NCBI GenBank assembly: GCA_028767165.1
Contig: JARACJ010000007.1
Location: 62,001-126,000 of the forward strand
Reading direction: 5' to 3'
Source of the DNA: Proteobacteria bacterium DTSAM18
Lineage (GTDB): Bacteria > Myxococcota_A > UBA796 > GCA-2862545
DNA length: 64,000 nt
In this document: positions 26,478 through 35,260 of the stretch, piece by piece
How positions within the stretch are numbered: position 1 is the stretch's first letter
Layout: every line of letters begins with the position of its first letter
The notes under the pieces: generated by a model
The model's database searches: none
Seen by the model: the letters and a program-made list of their open reading frames with translations, nothing else
What the model was told of the DNA's origin: nothing
Made by a program: the position numbers and the translations under genes

Positions 26478-27416
26478 ATGGTGAAGCGGACGTTGGTGTT
26501 GGGAGTCATGGCGGCGGGCGGCGCGGCCTGGTGGCTGGGGCCGTCCCGGATGGCCGAGCTGTGGGAGGCGTTCTCTCCTGAGACCGCGATGGTCGACCTG
26601 CAGACCCCCGATGACGTGATCCTGTCCCGGCCGAAGGAGCGACGGCAGGTGGATGTGCCTGCTGGAGCCCTGGCCTCTTCCGGACCCACGATGGTGCTCA
26701 CGGCTTCGAACCTCCGTTCCGGTGCCGGTGTCTCCCATGACGTCGTCCGCCAGCTGCAGCCGGGCGAACGCGTCGAGGCGGTCGAAAAGGGCCCGGTGGA
26801 GACCATCGCGGGACTCTCCGCTCCCTGGTGGAGGGTCCTCCTCGCCGACGGCACGGCAGGGTGGTTGTTCGGTGGTTCCCTCGGCTCCGTCAGCTGGACC
26901 CTGCCGGCAGACGCGCTCGGAGGGGATGCGGAGGTGGTCCTCGCAGCGCGGTTCGATGGTCAGGGGGAGCTTCAGGTGGGCGTGGCCAAGGAAGACCACT
27001 TCCACCTGGCCCGCATGGGCACGTTCGTCACCCCCACGGAGACCTTGCGCGGTGCCCGCATCGCCCTGCTCGATCCCACGGCGACGGGCATGCCCCTGCT
27101 TCACGTGTCGGTCGGCGACGACCGGTTCGAGCAGTGGTGGCTCCCCACCACGGACGGCCTGGAGTTCGTGGCCCGCACGGAGTTCGTCGAGGAAGACATC
27201 GGATACACGGCCACGGCCGTGGAATTCCGGCCGCGGCAGCGGCAGGTGGTGGTGCAGGACATCCTCGGCGAGTGGGTCGGCATGAACAAGGCCGAGGAGG
27301 AGCTCACCGCGCATGTGCTGCAGCTGTCGGCGAACGGCGTGGAGCGCGTCTCCTCGTCGAGGGATCGGCGCACGGTCACCCGGGAGCGGCAGGTGGATAC
27401 CGACGCGAGCCCCTGA
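26478..27416 (+). CDS. SH3b-domain exported or membrane-anchored protein
   Basis: A 312-residue protein with an N-terminal hydrophobic segment (TLVLGVMAAGGAAWWLG) after MVKR. A bacterial SH3 domain spans about residues 74-135 (VLTASNLRSGAGVSHDVVRQ, then WWRVLLADGTAGWLFGGSL). The C-terminal part is predicted beta-rich, without catalytic motifs. Bacterial SH3 domains often bind cell-wall or other peptide ligands. AGGAG lies seven bases before the ATG. It sits between lipoprotein B and a convergent lipoprotein that carries the same kind of module, and shares a bidirectional terminator with the latter. Confidence 0.78.
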   Translation: MVKRTLVLGVMAAGGAAWWLGPSRMAELWEAFSPETAMVDLQTPDDVILSRPKERRQVDVPAGALASSGPTMVLTASNLRSGAGVSHDVVRQLQPGERVEAVEKGPVETIAGLSAPWWRVLLADGTAGWLFGGSLGSVSWTLPADALGGDAEVVLAARFDGQGELQVGVAKEDHFHLARMGTFVTPTETLRGARIALLDPTATGMPLLHVSVGDDRFEQWWLPTTDGLEFVARTEFVEEDIGYTATAVEFRPRQRQVVVQDILGEWVGMNKAEEELTAHVLQLSANGVERVSSSRDRRTVTRERQVDTDASP

Positions 27417-27438
27417 CGTCGAGGTTCGCAAGACCAGC

Positions 27439-27474
27439 AAGGCCCCGGTGGAGAGAGGTCTCCACCGGGGCCTT
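27439..27474. terminator. Bidirectional hairpin terminator
   Basis: A 14-bp perfect stem GGCCCCGGTGGAGA/TCTCCACCGGGGCC with loop GAGG, flanked by AA and TT. It lies between convergent genes and can serve both; T-tracts are short. Confidence 0.75.
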
Positions 27475-27497
27475 CGGGCATGTACCGAACCGCAGGC

Positions 27498-28748
27498 TCA
27501 GTCGCAGGTGTGCTCGTAGGTGTCGGTCTCGCTGTACACACTCCAGCTCGTGATGGAGAAGTAGTAGACCTCCGAGCCATCCTGCTCGATCTTGAAGTAG
27601 CCGCCGTTCCAGCCGTCGCCGTAGCTCTCGCCGAACTCCAGATCGTAGGTGCCGGGCACAAGCATGGCGCCCTCGAGGGTGTCGGTGATGGTGGTGTAGG
27701 TGGAGCCGACCCAGCCGGGATCCTCGTAGACCACCTCGCCCTCGGGGGAGGTCATCGTGACGCTGATCTCGCCGCCCCAGGTGCCGGAGTACAGCGTGAT
27801 GTCGACCGGGCACTCGAAGTGGTCGGCGACCTGGAAGGAGTCCTCGGAGATGTACGTGAGGTGCACCTCCGCATCGCCCACCCGGTGCACCTGGGGCTCG
27901 AAGCGGTAGACCCGGACATCGAAGTGACGGTTGCCGTAGGAGGCACTGACGTCTGACAGATCGAACTCGAACACACCGGAGTTGTCGGCGCGGTAGATCC
28001 GGTGGAAGGGGCCCTTGCGGCTGTCGACCTCGATCAGGACGACTTCGCTCTCGGAGGCGGGGGTCCAGTCGAAGATGACCTTGTTGGCGGCGGGGGTGAG
28101 CTCGCGGCGGCCCCGGTCGTCGGCGAGGCGCATCGTGGCGGGCTCGGGAATCGCGAGGTCGGAGGTGATGATGCCGGAGATGAGGTTGCCGCCGGGCAGC
28201 GACGCGTGCATCCGCAGGTTGTCGGTGGGGGGCTCGGGGAACGGCCGGGTGTAGAAGAACCGCTCACCGGACAGGCGCCTCACCCGCTCGGCGGGCTCGG
28301 CGTTGACCAGGATGTCGGTGCCGGCATCGGCCGCCACGTGCAGGGGGCGGGTGACGTCGAGCTCGGCTGCAGGCATCCAGGCGCCGGGTTCGGGCAGCTG
28401 GTTCCAGCAGTAGGTGTTGTCGACGACGCAGGGGGACGACAGGGGCACGGGGAGTGGATCCGTACCGAACGCCAGGCGAAGCAGGTGGGCTTCGGGGCGT
28501 GCAGCCGGCATGTGCTCCTCGGGGGTGTCGGGCGGCGCGCCTGCGCCCACGCGGGTGCGGTGCAGGTAGGCCATGTGGACCACGTCGAGGGGCTCTGCGT
28601 GGGAAGGCGTGGCGGTCTCTTCCGGGGGCGACGCCGTATCGGACGCCTGGGGAGTGGCGGTTTCCTCGGTGATGCCCTCGGGCATCTCGTGGGGGAAGGA
28701 GACACAACCGGTAGCGAGGGCTGCGAGCCAGACACTGGACCTGCTCAT
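27498..28748 (-). CDS. Module-bearing lipoprotein C
   Basis: A 416-residue protein with lipobox LATGC, then a Thr/Pro/Glu-rich linker. A ~270-residue unrecognised domain is shared with lipoprotein D (conserved blocks: TRVGA, RRLSGERFFY, NLRMHA, DRGRREL, DSFQVADHFEC). It ends in a single C-terminal module (27498-27812) with GDGWNG and a terminal Cys, like module 1 of lipoprotein A. AAGGTG lies upstream of the start. It is divergent from nothing close: 179 bases separate it from the halogenase-like gene on the same strand. Surface location is inferred; function unknown. Confidence 0.82.
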   Translation of the reverse strand: MSRSSVWLAALATGCVSFPHEMPEGITEETATPQASDTASPPEETATPSHAEPLDVVHMAYLHRTRVGAGAPPDTPEEHMPAARPEAHLLRLAFGTDPLPVPLSSPCVVDNTYCWNQLPEPGAWMPAAELDVTRPLHVAADAGTDILVNAEPAERVRRLSGERFFYTRPFPEPPTDNLRMHASLPGGNLISGIITSDLAIPEPATMRLADDRGRRELTPAANKVIFDWTPASESEVVLIEVDSRKGPFHRIYRADNSGVFEFDLSDVSASYGNRHFDVRVYRFEPQVHRVGDAEVHLTYISEDSFQVADHFECPVDITLYSGTWGGEISVTMTSPEGEVVYEDPGWVGSTYTTITDTLEGAMLVPGTYDLEFGESYGDGWNGGYFKIEQDGSEVYYFSITSWSVYSETDTYEHTCD

Positions 28749-28927
28749 GGGACACCTTCATCGACAGTCGAAGTGATGCACGAGCGTACCACATGATTTT
28801 CTGACATGTTGCGGATGAGTTCCTGACATCCTTGCGGGGCCCTCTGGGAACGGGCCCAGATGCTCGAGCAGCGTTGTTTCGCTCGAAACGGATCTCTCGC
28901 GGGGTCGGGTGCCCGCCACCACATGGA

Positions 28928-30271
28928 TCAACGTGGCTGGCGCTTCGTCTCCAGCCAGCGCTGCATGCGGGTGCGATCGGTGCCCAGACGGCGGAAGATG
29001 TCACGCTCCTGGGCCTGTGCGAACACGGGGAAGTCACGGTCGCGGGCGTAGCGGCCGGTGACCAGGTACACGAACGCCCGGAGGGCCGTGGAGTCGGGGG
29101 CGACCTCCTGCTGGGCCTGCCAGAACAGCCCGTCGCGGGAGCGGTTGTTGCCGTACCAGTAGCGCGCGAGACGCAGGTAGGCGCGGTACTCTGCGAGGAC
29201 GCGCTCCGAGTAGTCGGCGCCGGACGCCCCCTCGCTCTCTGGGTGGGTGAGGCTGGTGCGGACGTGGTGGGCGGCCTTGCAGGCGCTCCGGATCGCCATG
29301 TCGACGCCACCTGACAGGATGGGATCCACGAAGGCGGCGGCGTCTCCCACCATCAGGAAGCCGGGGCCGTGCAGGCGAGGGTGGCTGTAGGACCAGTCCC
29401 GGTGGAAGCGTAGGGGCGCGGTGACCCGTGGGGGCGTGTCGATCGGAAAACGTGCGGTGTCGAGCATCCGCCAGAAGGCGTCCTCGGACAGGCGCTTGCG
29501 CGCGCGGCACACCACACCGACGGACGTGAGCTCCCGGGAGATGGGGATGAACCACGCCCAGCCCTCGTCGATGGCGTGGACCAGCTGGGCATGCCGGGCG
29601 AGGGGCCCGGGCAGGCCACCGGCGCCCTGCACGTAGGTGTAGGTGGCGGTGGCGCGCAGGTCGGTGGCCTGGGTGGTGGTGCCCAGGTGGCGGCCCATCA
29701 GGCAGCGGTGGCCCGTGGCGTCGATGACGACGTCAGCATCCAGCCTGGAGCGCACGCCCGCACGCTCCACCTCGACGCCGACACAGCGGCCATCGCGGAA
29801 CAGGGGGGCGATCGCCTTTGCAGGCATGTCGATGCTGGCCCCTCTCCGGGCGGCCACCTGCAGCAGGAGGTGGTCGAACACGGCCCGGTCGACGTTGAGG
29901 GCGTACTCGTAGGGGCCACAGAGGAGGCTGGCCTCGGTGAGCGTGGGGAGGTCGGTCTCGAGGCGCTCGTCGAACAGCACCGACCAGGGGGCGTCGGACT
30001 CCCCCCAGCGGTACACGGCCCCGTACTTGCGACCGAAGCCCTGCTGGTGGAATTCGTCGCCGACGCCGAGCTGTTCCCGCAGGTAGTCGAACGCTGCCGG
30101 CTGCAGCGACTCGCCCACCTGGTGGCGGGGAAACCGCTGCGCCTCGAGGAGCGTGACGCGGATCCCCCACGTGGCCAGCAGCGCAGCCGTGGTGCTGCCG
30201 GCGGGGCCTCCGCCCAGCACGACCACGTGGGGTGGCCGGCCGGGGGGCAGGTGGTGGGAGGCACGCACCAC
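28928..30271 (-). CDS. Flavin-dependent halogenase-like oxidoreductase (PltA type)
   Basis: A 447-residue protein. It has the FAD-binding GGGPAGS near residue 20, VGESLQP, GFGRKYGA (position of the halogenase catalytic Lys), the halogenase signature WAWFIP, TSVGVV and GDAAAFVDPILSGGV. These follow the PltA-type flavin-dependent halogenases throughout. Such enzymes use FADH2, O2 and halide to halogenate phenolic or pyrrole substrates, often carrier-bound; some relatives do not halogenate. No carrier protein, PKS or NRPS gene is nearby. The stop of the reductase gene lies three bases before its GTG start, so the two form an operon. Substrate unknown. Confidence 0.8.
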   Translation of the reverse strand: MVRASHHLPPGRPPHVVVLGGGPAGSTTAALLATWGIRVTLLEAQRFPRHQVGESLQPAAFDYLREQLGVGDEFHQQGFGRKYGAVYRWGESDAPWSVLFDERLETDLPTLTEASLLCGPYEYALNVDRAVFDHLLLQVAARRGASIDMPAKAIAPLFRDGRCVGVEVERAGVRSRLDADVVIDATGHRCLMGRHLGTTTQATDLRATATYTYVQGAGGLPGPLARHAQLVHAIDEGWAWFIPISRELTSVGVVCRARKRLSEDAFWRMLDTARFPIDTPPRVTAPLRFHRDWSYSHPRLHGPGFLMVGDAAAFVDPILSGGVDMAIRSACKAAHHVRTSLTHPESEGASGADYSERVLAEYRAYLRLARYWYGNNRSRDGLFWQAQQEVAPDSTALRAFVYLVTGRYARDRDFPVFAQAQERDIFRRLGTDRTRMQRWLETKRQPR

Positions 30272-30274
30272 GGG

Positions 30275-31111
30275 TCAGCCCTTCTGGGCGACCTTCTTGA
30301 TGGCGGAGGTGACTTCCATGTCGGCGACGTAGCGGGCGATGCCGGGTAGCAGGCGGTTGAAGTTGTACACGAACTTGCTGTCGGCGCCGATCATGCCGTG
30401 GACCACGCCCTTCGAGATGCAGCCCGCGATGTGGTTGGCCACCTGCTCTGCCGTGTAGGTCTTCGTGAAGTTGTTGTCGGACTCCAGGGCCCACACCGCG
30501 GGAGGCTTGGTCTCGTTCTCCTTCTCGAGCCCCGGGGTCTCGGTGGTGGGCGGGTAGTAGATGGTGACCCGCACACCGTGTTGCTTGAGCTCCTGGCGGA
30601 TGGACTCTGCAAAGCCGACGATGGCGAACTTCGATGCGCTGTAGGCGGCGTAGCCGTACAGGGGCAGGAAGCCCATCATGGAGCTGACGAGGCAGATGTC
30701 GCCGTGGCCCTGCTGCACGAAGTGCGGCGTGAGGGCGTGCACGACGTTGACGTGACCCATGAAGTTGACGGTCATCATCTTCTCGAAGTCGGCCGGGTCG
30801 CTGTCGACGAACAGGGACGGCAACGCGAAGCCGGAGTTGCAGATGAGGACATCGAGTCCGCCGAGGCCGGCGAGCATGCGATCACAGGCCTCACCGACGG
30901 CCTGCCGGTTGCCCACGTCCATGGAGACGCTGCCGTGGTTGCCGGAGGGGGCCGCCTGCTTCAGGGCCTCGACGGTCTCATCGAGGGCCGCCTGGCCGCG
31001 GGCGGCCACCCACACCGACGCGCCCTTGCGGGCGAGATCGAGGGCGGTTGCGCGGCCGATGCCCTTGGAGCCACCGACGATGAAGACCTTCTTTCCGCTG
31101 TAGAACGACAT
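30275..31111 (-). CDS. 3-ketodihydrosphingosine reductase-like SDR
   Basis: A 278-residue classical short-chain dehydrogenase: GGSKGIG cofactor site near residue 10, ICNSG, SS then YAAYSASK (catalytic Tyr-x-x-x-Lys), and YYPPTTETPGLEKENETKP. The last is the distinctive block of the eukaryotic KDSR/FVT1 family (YPPDTDTPG ... EN-x-TKP). That enzyme reduces 3-ketosphinganine to sphinganine with NADPH. Sphingolipids are known in Myxococcota. ATG 31111 was chosen for AGGAGG eight bases upstream. It is the first gene of a pair with the halogenase-like flavoprotein. Serine palmitoyltransferase is not in the window. Confidence 0.8.
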   Translation of the reverse strand: MSFYSGKKVFIVGGSKGIGRATALDLARKGASVWVAARGQAALDETVEALKQAAPSGNHGSVSMDVGNRQAVGEACDRMLAGLGGLDVLICNSGFALPSLFVDSDPADFEKMMTVNFMGHVNVVHALTPHFVQQGHGDICLVSSMMGFLPLYGYAAYSASKFAIVGFAESIRQELKQHGVRVTIYYPPTTETPGLEKENETKPPAVWALESDNNFTKTYTAEQVANHIAGCISKGVVHGMIGADSKFVYNFNRLLPGIARYVADMEVTSAIKKVAQKG

Positions 31112-31262
31112 GGACCAAACCTCCTGGGCGCTGCAGTATCGCACATTCATGAACCTGCCGGAACGTCAGGTAGCGTTGCGGAGGGAAGGGGGCACGGCCC
31201 ATGTGCGATGAGGGGCCCGCGGACCGGGAACCTGCAAGGGCCCCAAGCCCCCTGAAAAGACA

Positions 31263-31297
31263 GAAGGCCCTGCCGGCATGGTGCCGGCAGGGCCTTC
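31263..31297. terminator. Terminator hairpin after lipoprotein D
   Basis: A perfect 16-bp stem GAAGGCCCTGCCGGCA/TGCCGGCAGGGCCTTC with a 3-nt loop, directly after the minus-strand lipoprotein D gene. There is no long T-tract. Confidence 0.75.
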
Positions 31298-31319
31298 GGA
31301 ACGACCTCGAGCCGTGGGC

Positions 31320-32549
31320 TCAGGGGCACTCGTGCTCGTAGGCGAAGTCCTCTTCCTGGTACACGCCCCAGGTACCGTAGCCGAGGGTCTCGTTGAAGAC
31401 CTCGTCGTCGTCCACGCTGATGGAGAAGTAGCCAGTGGCCCAGCCGGAGCCACCGCTGTCGGTCAGGGTGACCGTGTAGTCGCCGGGCTCGAGGTCGATG
31501 GTCTCCTCGTAGGTCGCGTAGTCGGCGAGCTCGTCGTAGCTCCAGATCTCGGTGCCGGCGGCGTCCTTGATGATCACGCCGGACTCGTATCCGTAGTAGG
31601 AGGCGACCATCTTCAGATCCGTGGCGCACTCGAACTTGTCGGCCACCTCGAAGGAATCCTTGGTGACGACGTTGACGTGGGCCGTGGAGCCGTCGGGCAT
31701 CGACACCTCTTCGGGGCTGATGCGGATCACGTCGATGTAGAAGTAGCGGCTGGTGCCACCGCCACCCTGGGCGATGGGCCACTCGTACAGGCCGGTGTCG
31801 GGCACGCGGTACAGGCGGTTGAAGCCGTGGTTGCGACGGTCGACGGACACCAGGACGATGTCGTTGCCGTCGGACTCCCAGTCGAACTTGACGAACTGGG
31901 CGCCGGCACCGAGCTCACGGCGGCCGCGGACGTCGCTGAGCTGCATGGTGGTGGGCTCGGGGGCCACGAAGTCGGGCAGCAGGGTGCCGGAGATGGTCTC
32001 CTGGCCAGGCACGGTGGCGTGCAGGCGCAGGTTGCCCGAGGGCGCCTCCTCGAACGTGCGGCCGTAGAAGAAGCGCTCGCCGGACAGGCGCATGGTGCGC
32101 TCGGCCTCGACGGCGTTGATGAGGACGTTGGGGCCGACATCCTCTGCGCTGTGGGCGGGGCGGTCGACGACGATGTCGCTCATGTTCAGCCACTCACCCT
32201 CTGCGGGGAGCTGCTGGTAGCAGAAGTCCACGTAGGTGGTGCACAGGGCGGACAGCGGGGCGTCGAGCAGCTCGGAGCCGAACACCGCGCGGACCAGGTG
32301 GCTGCCGCGGCGGGCCGGAGGCTGCTCGGAGGGGTCGAGACCGTCGATCTGCTTGGCGCCCACGCGGGTCTGCTGCAGGTAGGTGACGGACACGTTGTCG
32401 ATGGTGTCGTCGACCACCGGCGCGGTGTCGATGGGCTCGGGTGCGGTGTCGGTGGCCTCGATGGCAGCGGTGTCGGCGGGAGCTGCGCCATCGACATGCT
32501 CGAATTCCATGCAGCCGGTCAGGGCCAGCCAGATCAAGTGCTTCTTCAT
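31320..32549 (-). CDS. Module-bearing lipoprotein D (paralogue of C)
   Basis: A 409-residue protein: signal MKKHLIWLALTGC with lipobox LTGC, an Asp/Thr/Ala linker (DTAAIEATDTAPEPIDTAP), then the same ~270-residue domain as lipoprotein C (TRVGA, MRLSGERFFYGR, NLRLHA, VRGRREL, DSFEVADKFEC). It ends in one C-terminal module (31320-31628) with a Cys at each end and DSGGSGWATGYF where C has GDGWNG. GAAGG lies seven bases before the ATG. Its own terminator separates it from the reductase gene, so it is a separate unit. Function unknown. Confidence 0.82.
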   Translation of the reverse strand: MKKHLIWLALTGCMEFEHVDGAAPADTAAIEATDTAPEPIDTAPVVDDTIDNVSVTYLQQTRVGAKQIDGLDPSEQPPARRGSHLVRAVFGSELLDAPLSALCTTYVDFCYQQLPAEGEWLNMSDIVVDRPAHSAEDVGPNVLINAVEAERTMRLSGERFFYGRTFEEAPSGNLRLHATVPGQETISGTLLPDFVAPEPTTMQLSDVRGRRELGAGAQFVKFDWESDGNDIVLVSVDRRNHGFNRLYRVPDTGLYEWPIAQGGGGTSRYFYIDVIRISPEEVSMPDGSTAHVNVVTKDSFEVADKFECATDLKMVASYYGYESGVIIKDAAGTEIWSYDELADYATYEETIDLEPGDYTVTLTDSGGSGWATGYFSISVDDDEVFNETLGYGTWGVYQEEDFAYEHECP

Positions 32550-32706
32550 GGGGTCGCCTTCGTGAAGGGTCGTCACGGATCGTCAGCAAACCGTAGCATC
32601 GGATGGCTCCACCCGAAATAACGATCTGGCTCTTGACATCTGCTTGATGAAATCAAGGGGGGAGCTGTCGGTGCCCCCGCGAGGGTGTGACTGGATCACC
32701 CTGGTT

Positions 32707-33639
32707 CTATGGTGTCTTCCGCAACACCAGAGCCACCAGGAAGGGGGCGCCGATCGCGGCCGTCATGACGCCTACGGGCAGTTCTCGGCCGGGCAGGACG
32801 TGGCGCGCGAGCAGGTCGGCCAGGGCGAGGAATGCCCCGGCCGACAGTCCGCTCCAGGCGATGAAGCCCTTTCGACGACCGGGGGCGAGGCGGCGGACCA
32901 GGTGGGGTACCACAAGTCCGACGAACGCGATGGGGCCGGTGATCGCCACGGCGCAGGCCACGCCGAGGGAGCCCACCCACAGCAGCTCCGTCCGCAGCTT
33001 CACCGGATCGACGCCCACGCCATGGGCCTGGGCCTCTCCGAGCAGGAGGGCGTCGAGGGCCCGGCTTCGACGGATCATCAGCAGCCAGACCAGGAGGGCG
33101 GGCAGGGTGAACCACAGCACGTCGCGGTAGCCGACCGTCGACAGGGAGCCGAGGGACCACTGCACGGCCCGGAAGGTGGCGGACATGTCGGCGGTCGCCT
33201 GCAGACCCATCGTCAGGGCACCGGCACCGAGCGTGAGGGCCACGCCGGCGAGCAGGATGTCGTGGATGGATCGGCCGTGTGCCATGGCGAGGGCCGTGAC
33301 CCCCAGGCTGAGCACGATGGCACCGGAGAAGGCGCCGCCCGCCAGGGCGAGGGGGTGGGCCAGGCCGGGTGCGAGGACCAGCACGGCGAGCGCGCCGAGG
33401 GTGGCGCCGGCGGTGGTGCCGGTGGTGGAGGGGGTGGCGAGGGGGTTGCGGAACAACGCCTGGAACACGGCGCCGGTTGTGCCCAGCACGAGACCGACGA
33501 GCAGGGCCATGAGGAGTCTTGGGACCCTCAGCTGCCACACGATGAACGGCGCGGCGTCCGGGTGGTCGGTCAGGCCTATCCAGGGGCTCGCGGCCAGCAG
33601 CAGGAAAGTGCCGAGGGTGAGCAGGGCCACGCGGGTCAT
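32707..33639 (-). CDS. BtuC/FecD-type ABC transporter permease
   Basis: A 310-residue polytopic permease of the FecCD family. It has LRVPRLLMALLVGLVLGTTG, FRNPLATPSTTGTTAGA, then GPIAFVGLVVPHLVRR (the ATPase-coupling loop) and a C-terminal PGRELPVGVMTAAIGAPFL, all family hallmarks. It imports cobalamin, haem or a ferric siderophore. Its ATG overlaps the ATPase stop as ATGA. It is the last gene of a minus-strand run starting near 38 kb. Which ligand is carried cannot be read from the sequence. Confidence 0.93.
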   Translation of the reverse strand: MTRVALLTLGTFLLLAASPWIGLTDHPDAAPFIVWQLRVPRLLMALLVGLVLGTTGAVFQALFRNPLATPSTTGTTAGATLGALAVLVLAPGLAHPLALAGGAFSGAIVLSLGVTALAMAHGRSIHDILLAGVALTLGAGALTMGLQATADMSATFRAVQWSLGSLSTVGYRDVLWFTLPALLVWLLMIRRSRALDALLLGEAQAHGVGVDPVKLRTELLWVGSLGVACAVAITGPIAFVGLVVPHLVRRLAPGRRKGFIAWSGLSAGAFLALADLLARHVLPGRELPVGVMTAAIGAPFLVALVLRKTP

Positions 33640-34343
33640 GAGGGCCACTCCAGCTGCAGGCGTGGGCCCCGTGGGGTCTGCAGGATGTGGGCCTGCAACT
33701 GGTACAGGTCTCCGAGGTGCGACGCGAGATCGGGGGCGTCGGCGGGCAGGATCCACGCCATTCGCCCTTCTTTCATGCCTGCAAGGTGCACGCGTGGCAG
33801 ATCCGGGGGCGCCAGGCTGGCCAGCAGGAGCGCCGGATCGTGCGTGATCAGCACCATGGTGGTGCCGGCGCGCCACCGATCCAGCAACAGGCGGTACACC
33901 TCCCGCTGGGTGCGCGGATCCAGGTGGTTCGCGGGCTCGTCGAGCATCCACAGGGGCGCCTGCTGCACGGCGAGGCGTGCGAGGTGGATCCGCTGTGCCT
34001 CTCCTCCGGACAGCGTGCGCAGGTCGCGCTGACGGAATTCGAGCATGCCGGCCCATCGCAGGGCCTCGGTGATGGCCTGCTCCTCCTGGGCCGCGGTGTC
34101 CGAGAAGCGGAAGCGGGCGGTGCGCATGGCCTCGTCGACCCGCAGGGACTCGCTGGTGTCGGTGTGCTGGGGCAGCCAGGCCAGGCTGGCGGCACGTTCG
34201 GTGGCCTTGAGGGATCCGATGGGGGATCCGCTCAGCAGCACCTGGCCTTCGTCGGGCCGGATCCAGCCGGTGAGCGCCGACATGAGGCTCGACTTGCCGG
34301 CGCCGTTGGGGCCGAGGAGGACCAGCAGATCCCCCTCATCCAC
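33636..34343 (-). CDS. ABC transporter ATP-binding protein (BtuD/FecE type)
   Basis: Walker A GPNGAGKSS, Q-loop LPQHTD, signature LSGGEAQR, Walker B LWMLDEP and the switch His in ITHD are all present, giving 235 residues from the GTG at 34343. This start is only a conservative choice: the residues before it (LLRTERLSLKG, then RLRGVDLT) fit the first strand of an ABC domain, but no ATG, GTG or TTG lies upstream in frame before a stop. A CTG at 34388 overlaps the stop of the binding-protein gene as CTGA. The true N-terminus is therefore probably longer. It pairs with the permease and binding protein on either side. Confidence 0.9.
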   Translation of the reverse strand: MDEGDLLVLLGPNGAGKSSLMSALTGWIRPDEGQVLLSGSPIGSLKATERAASLAWLPQHTDTSESLRVDEAMRTARFRFSDTAAQEEQAITEALRWAGMLEFRQRDLRTLSGGEAQRIHLARLAVQQAPLWMLDEPANHLDPRTQREVYRLLLDRWRAGTTMVLITHDPALLLASLAPPDLPRVHLAGMKEGRMAWILPADAPDLASHLGDLYQLQAHILQTPRGPRLQLEWPS

Positions 34344-34384
34344 GGTGAGGTCGACGCCCCGCAGGCGGGGGCGTGGCGAGCCCT

Positions 34385-35248
34385 TCAGGGAGAGGCGTTC
34401 TGTGCGGAGGAGGGGGTGGGAATCCCTTCTTTGAGCATCTCGGCGAATCGGAGCACTCCTGGACCGGCCGTCAGCAGGCCGTCACCGTGTACCACGTAGA
34501 CCCGACCGGCGCCGGGGGCCGAAAGGGGTTGCAGATCGTCGAGGCTGTGCTTCAGCCGATCCACGTCCGCCGCGGGGAGGTCGTCTCCGCTCACGATCAC
34601 GATGGTGGACGGATCCAGCTCCAGCAGGCCCTCGAGGGTGAGCGAGGGGATGCCCTCCGGAGGCGCGGTGATGGCGTTTCGCCATCCCGCCGCGTGCATG
34701 GCGGCGCCGTGCAGGCTGTCGGGCCGGATGTAGAACACCGGACCACGGCCCATGTCGTCGCTGGCGATGAGCGTGAGCATCACCGGACCCTCCGCAGGGG
34801 GCTCCTGCTTCAGTTCGTCGCGGAATCGCTGGGACAGGCGCCTGGCCTCGGCGGGGTGTCCGGTGAGCTCGCCGAGCCTGTCGATGCTGTGGGCGACCTG
34901 GCTGGCGGACAGCCAGGGCAGGGACTGCACGGGGGCGATCTCCCCGAGGTGCTCGGTGCGGTTGCCGGCGGCGTCCTCCATCACGACCATGGAGGGCCGG
35001 AGGGAGGCGATGACCTCGAGGTAGGGGGTCAGGCTGCTGCCTGCGTCGGGCCGGCTGCAGACCTCGGGGGAGGCCTGGCACCAGCTGGAGCGACCGACGA
35101 TCTCGTCGCCGGCGCCGATCTGCTCGAGGACCTGGGTGACGGCGGGGCTCAGCGAGACGATCCGGGTCTGGTCCGAGGCCTTCTTGTCGGCCCGACCGCC
35201 GCAGGAGGCCGCGAGGGTGAGGCCGAGGGTGAGGAGGAGGGTGCGCAT
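34385..35248 (-). CDS. Periplasmic binding lipoprotein (BtuF/TroA-like)
   Basis: A 287-residue protein with lipobox LAASC, then the class III binding-protein plan: RIVSLSPAVTQVLEQIGAGD, a first lobe with SLRPSMVVM, a long linking helix (about 120-150) and a second lobe ending HGDGLLTAGPGVLRF. This is typical of vitamin B12, haem or siderophore receptors. The ATG at 35248 is preceded by GGAG. It follows the aldehyde dehydrogenase gene by 12 bases. Its last codons overlap what seems to be the start of the ATPase coding region. Confidence 0.88.
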   Translation of the reverse strand: MRTLLLTLGLTLAASCGGRADKKASDQTRIVSLSPAVTQVLEQIGAGDEIVGRSSWCQASPEVCSRPDAGSSLTPYLEVIASLRPSMVVMEDAAGNRTEHLGEIAPVQSLPWLSASQVAHSIDRLGELTGHPAEARRLSQRFRDELKQEPPAEGPVMLTLIASDDMGRGPVFYIRPDSLHGAAMHAAGWRNAITAPPEGIPSLTLEGLLELDPSTIVIVSGDDLPAADVDRLKHSLDDLQPLSAPGAGRVYVVHGDGLLTAGPGVLRFAEMLKEGIPTPSSAQNASP

Positions 35249-35260
35249 GGGGGCTCCGGG

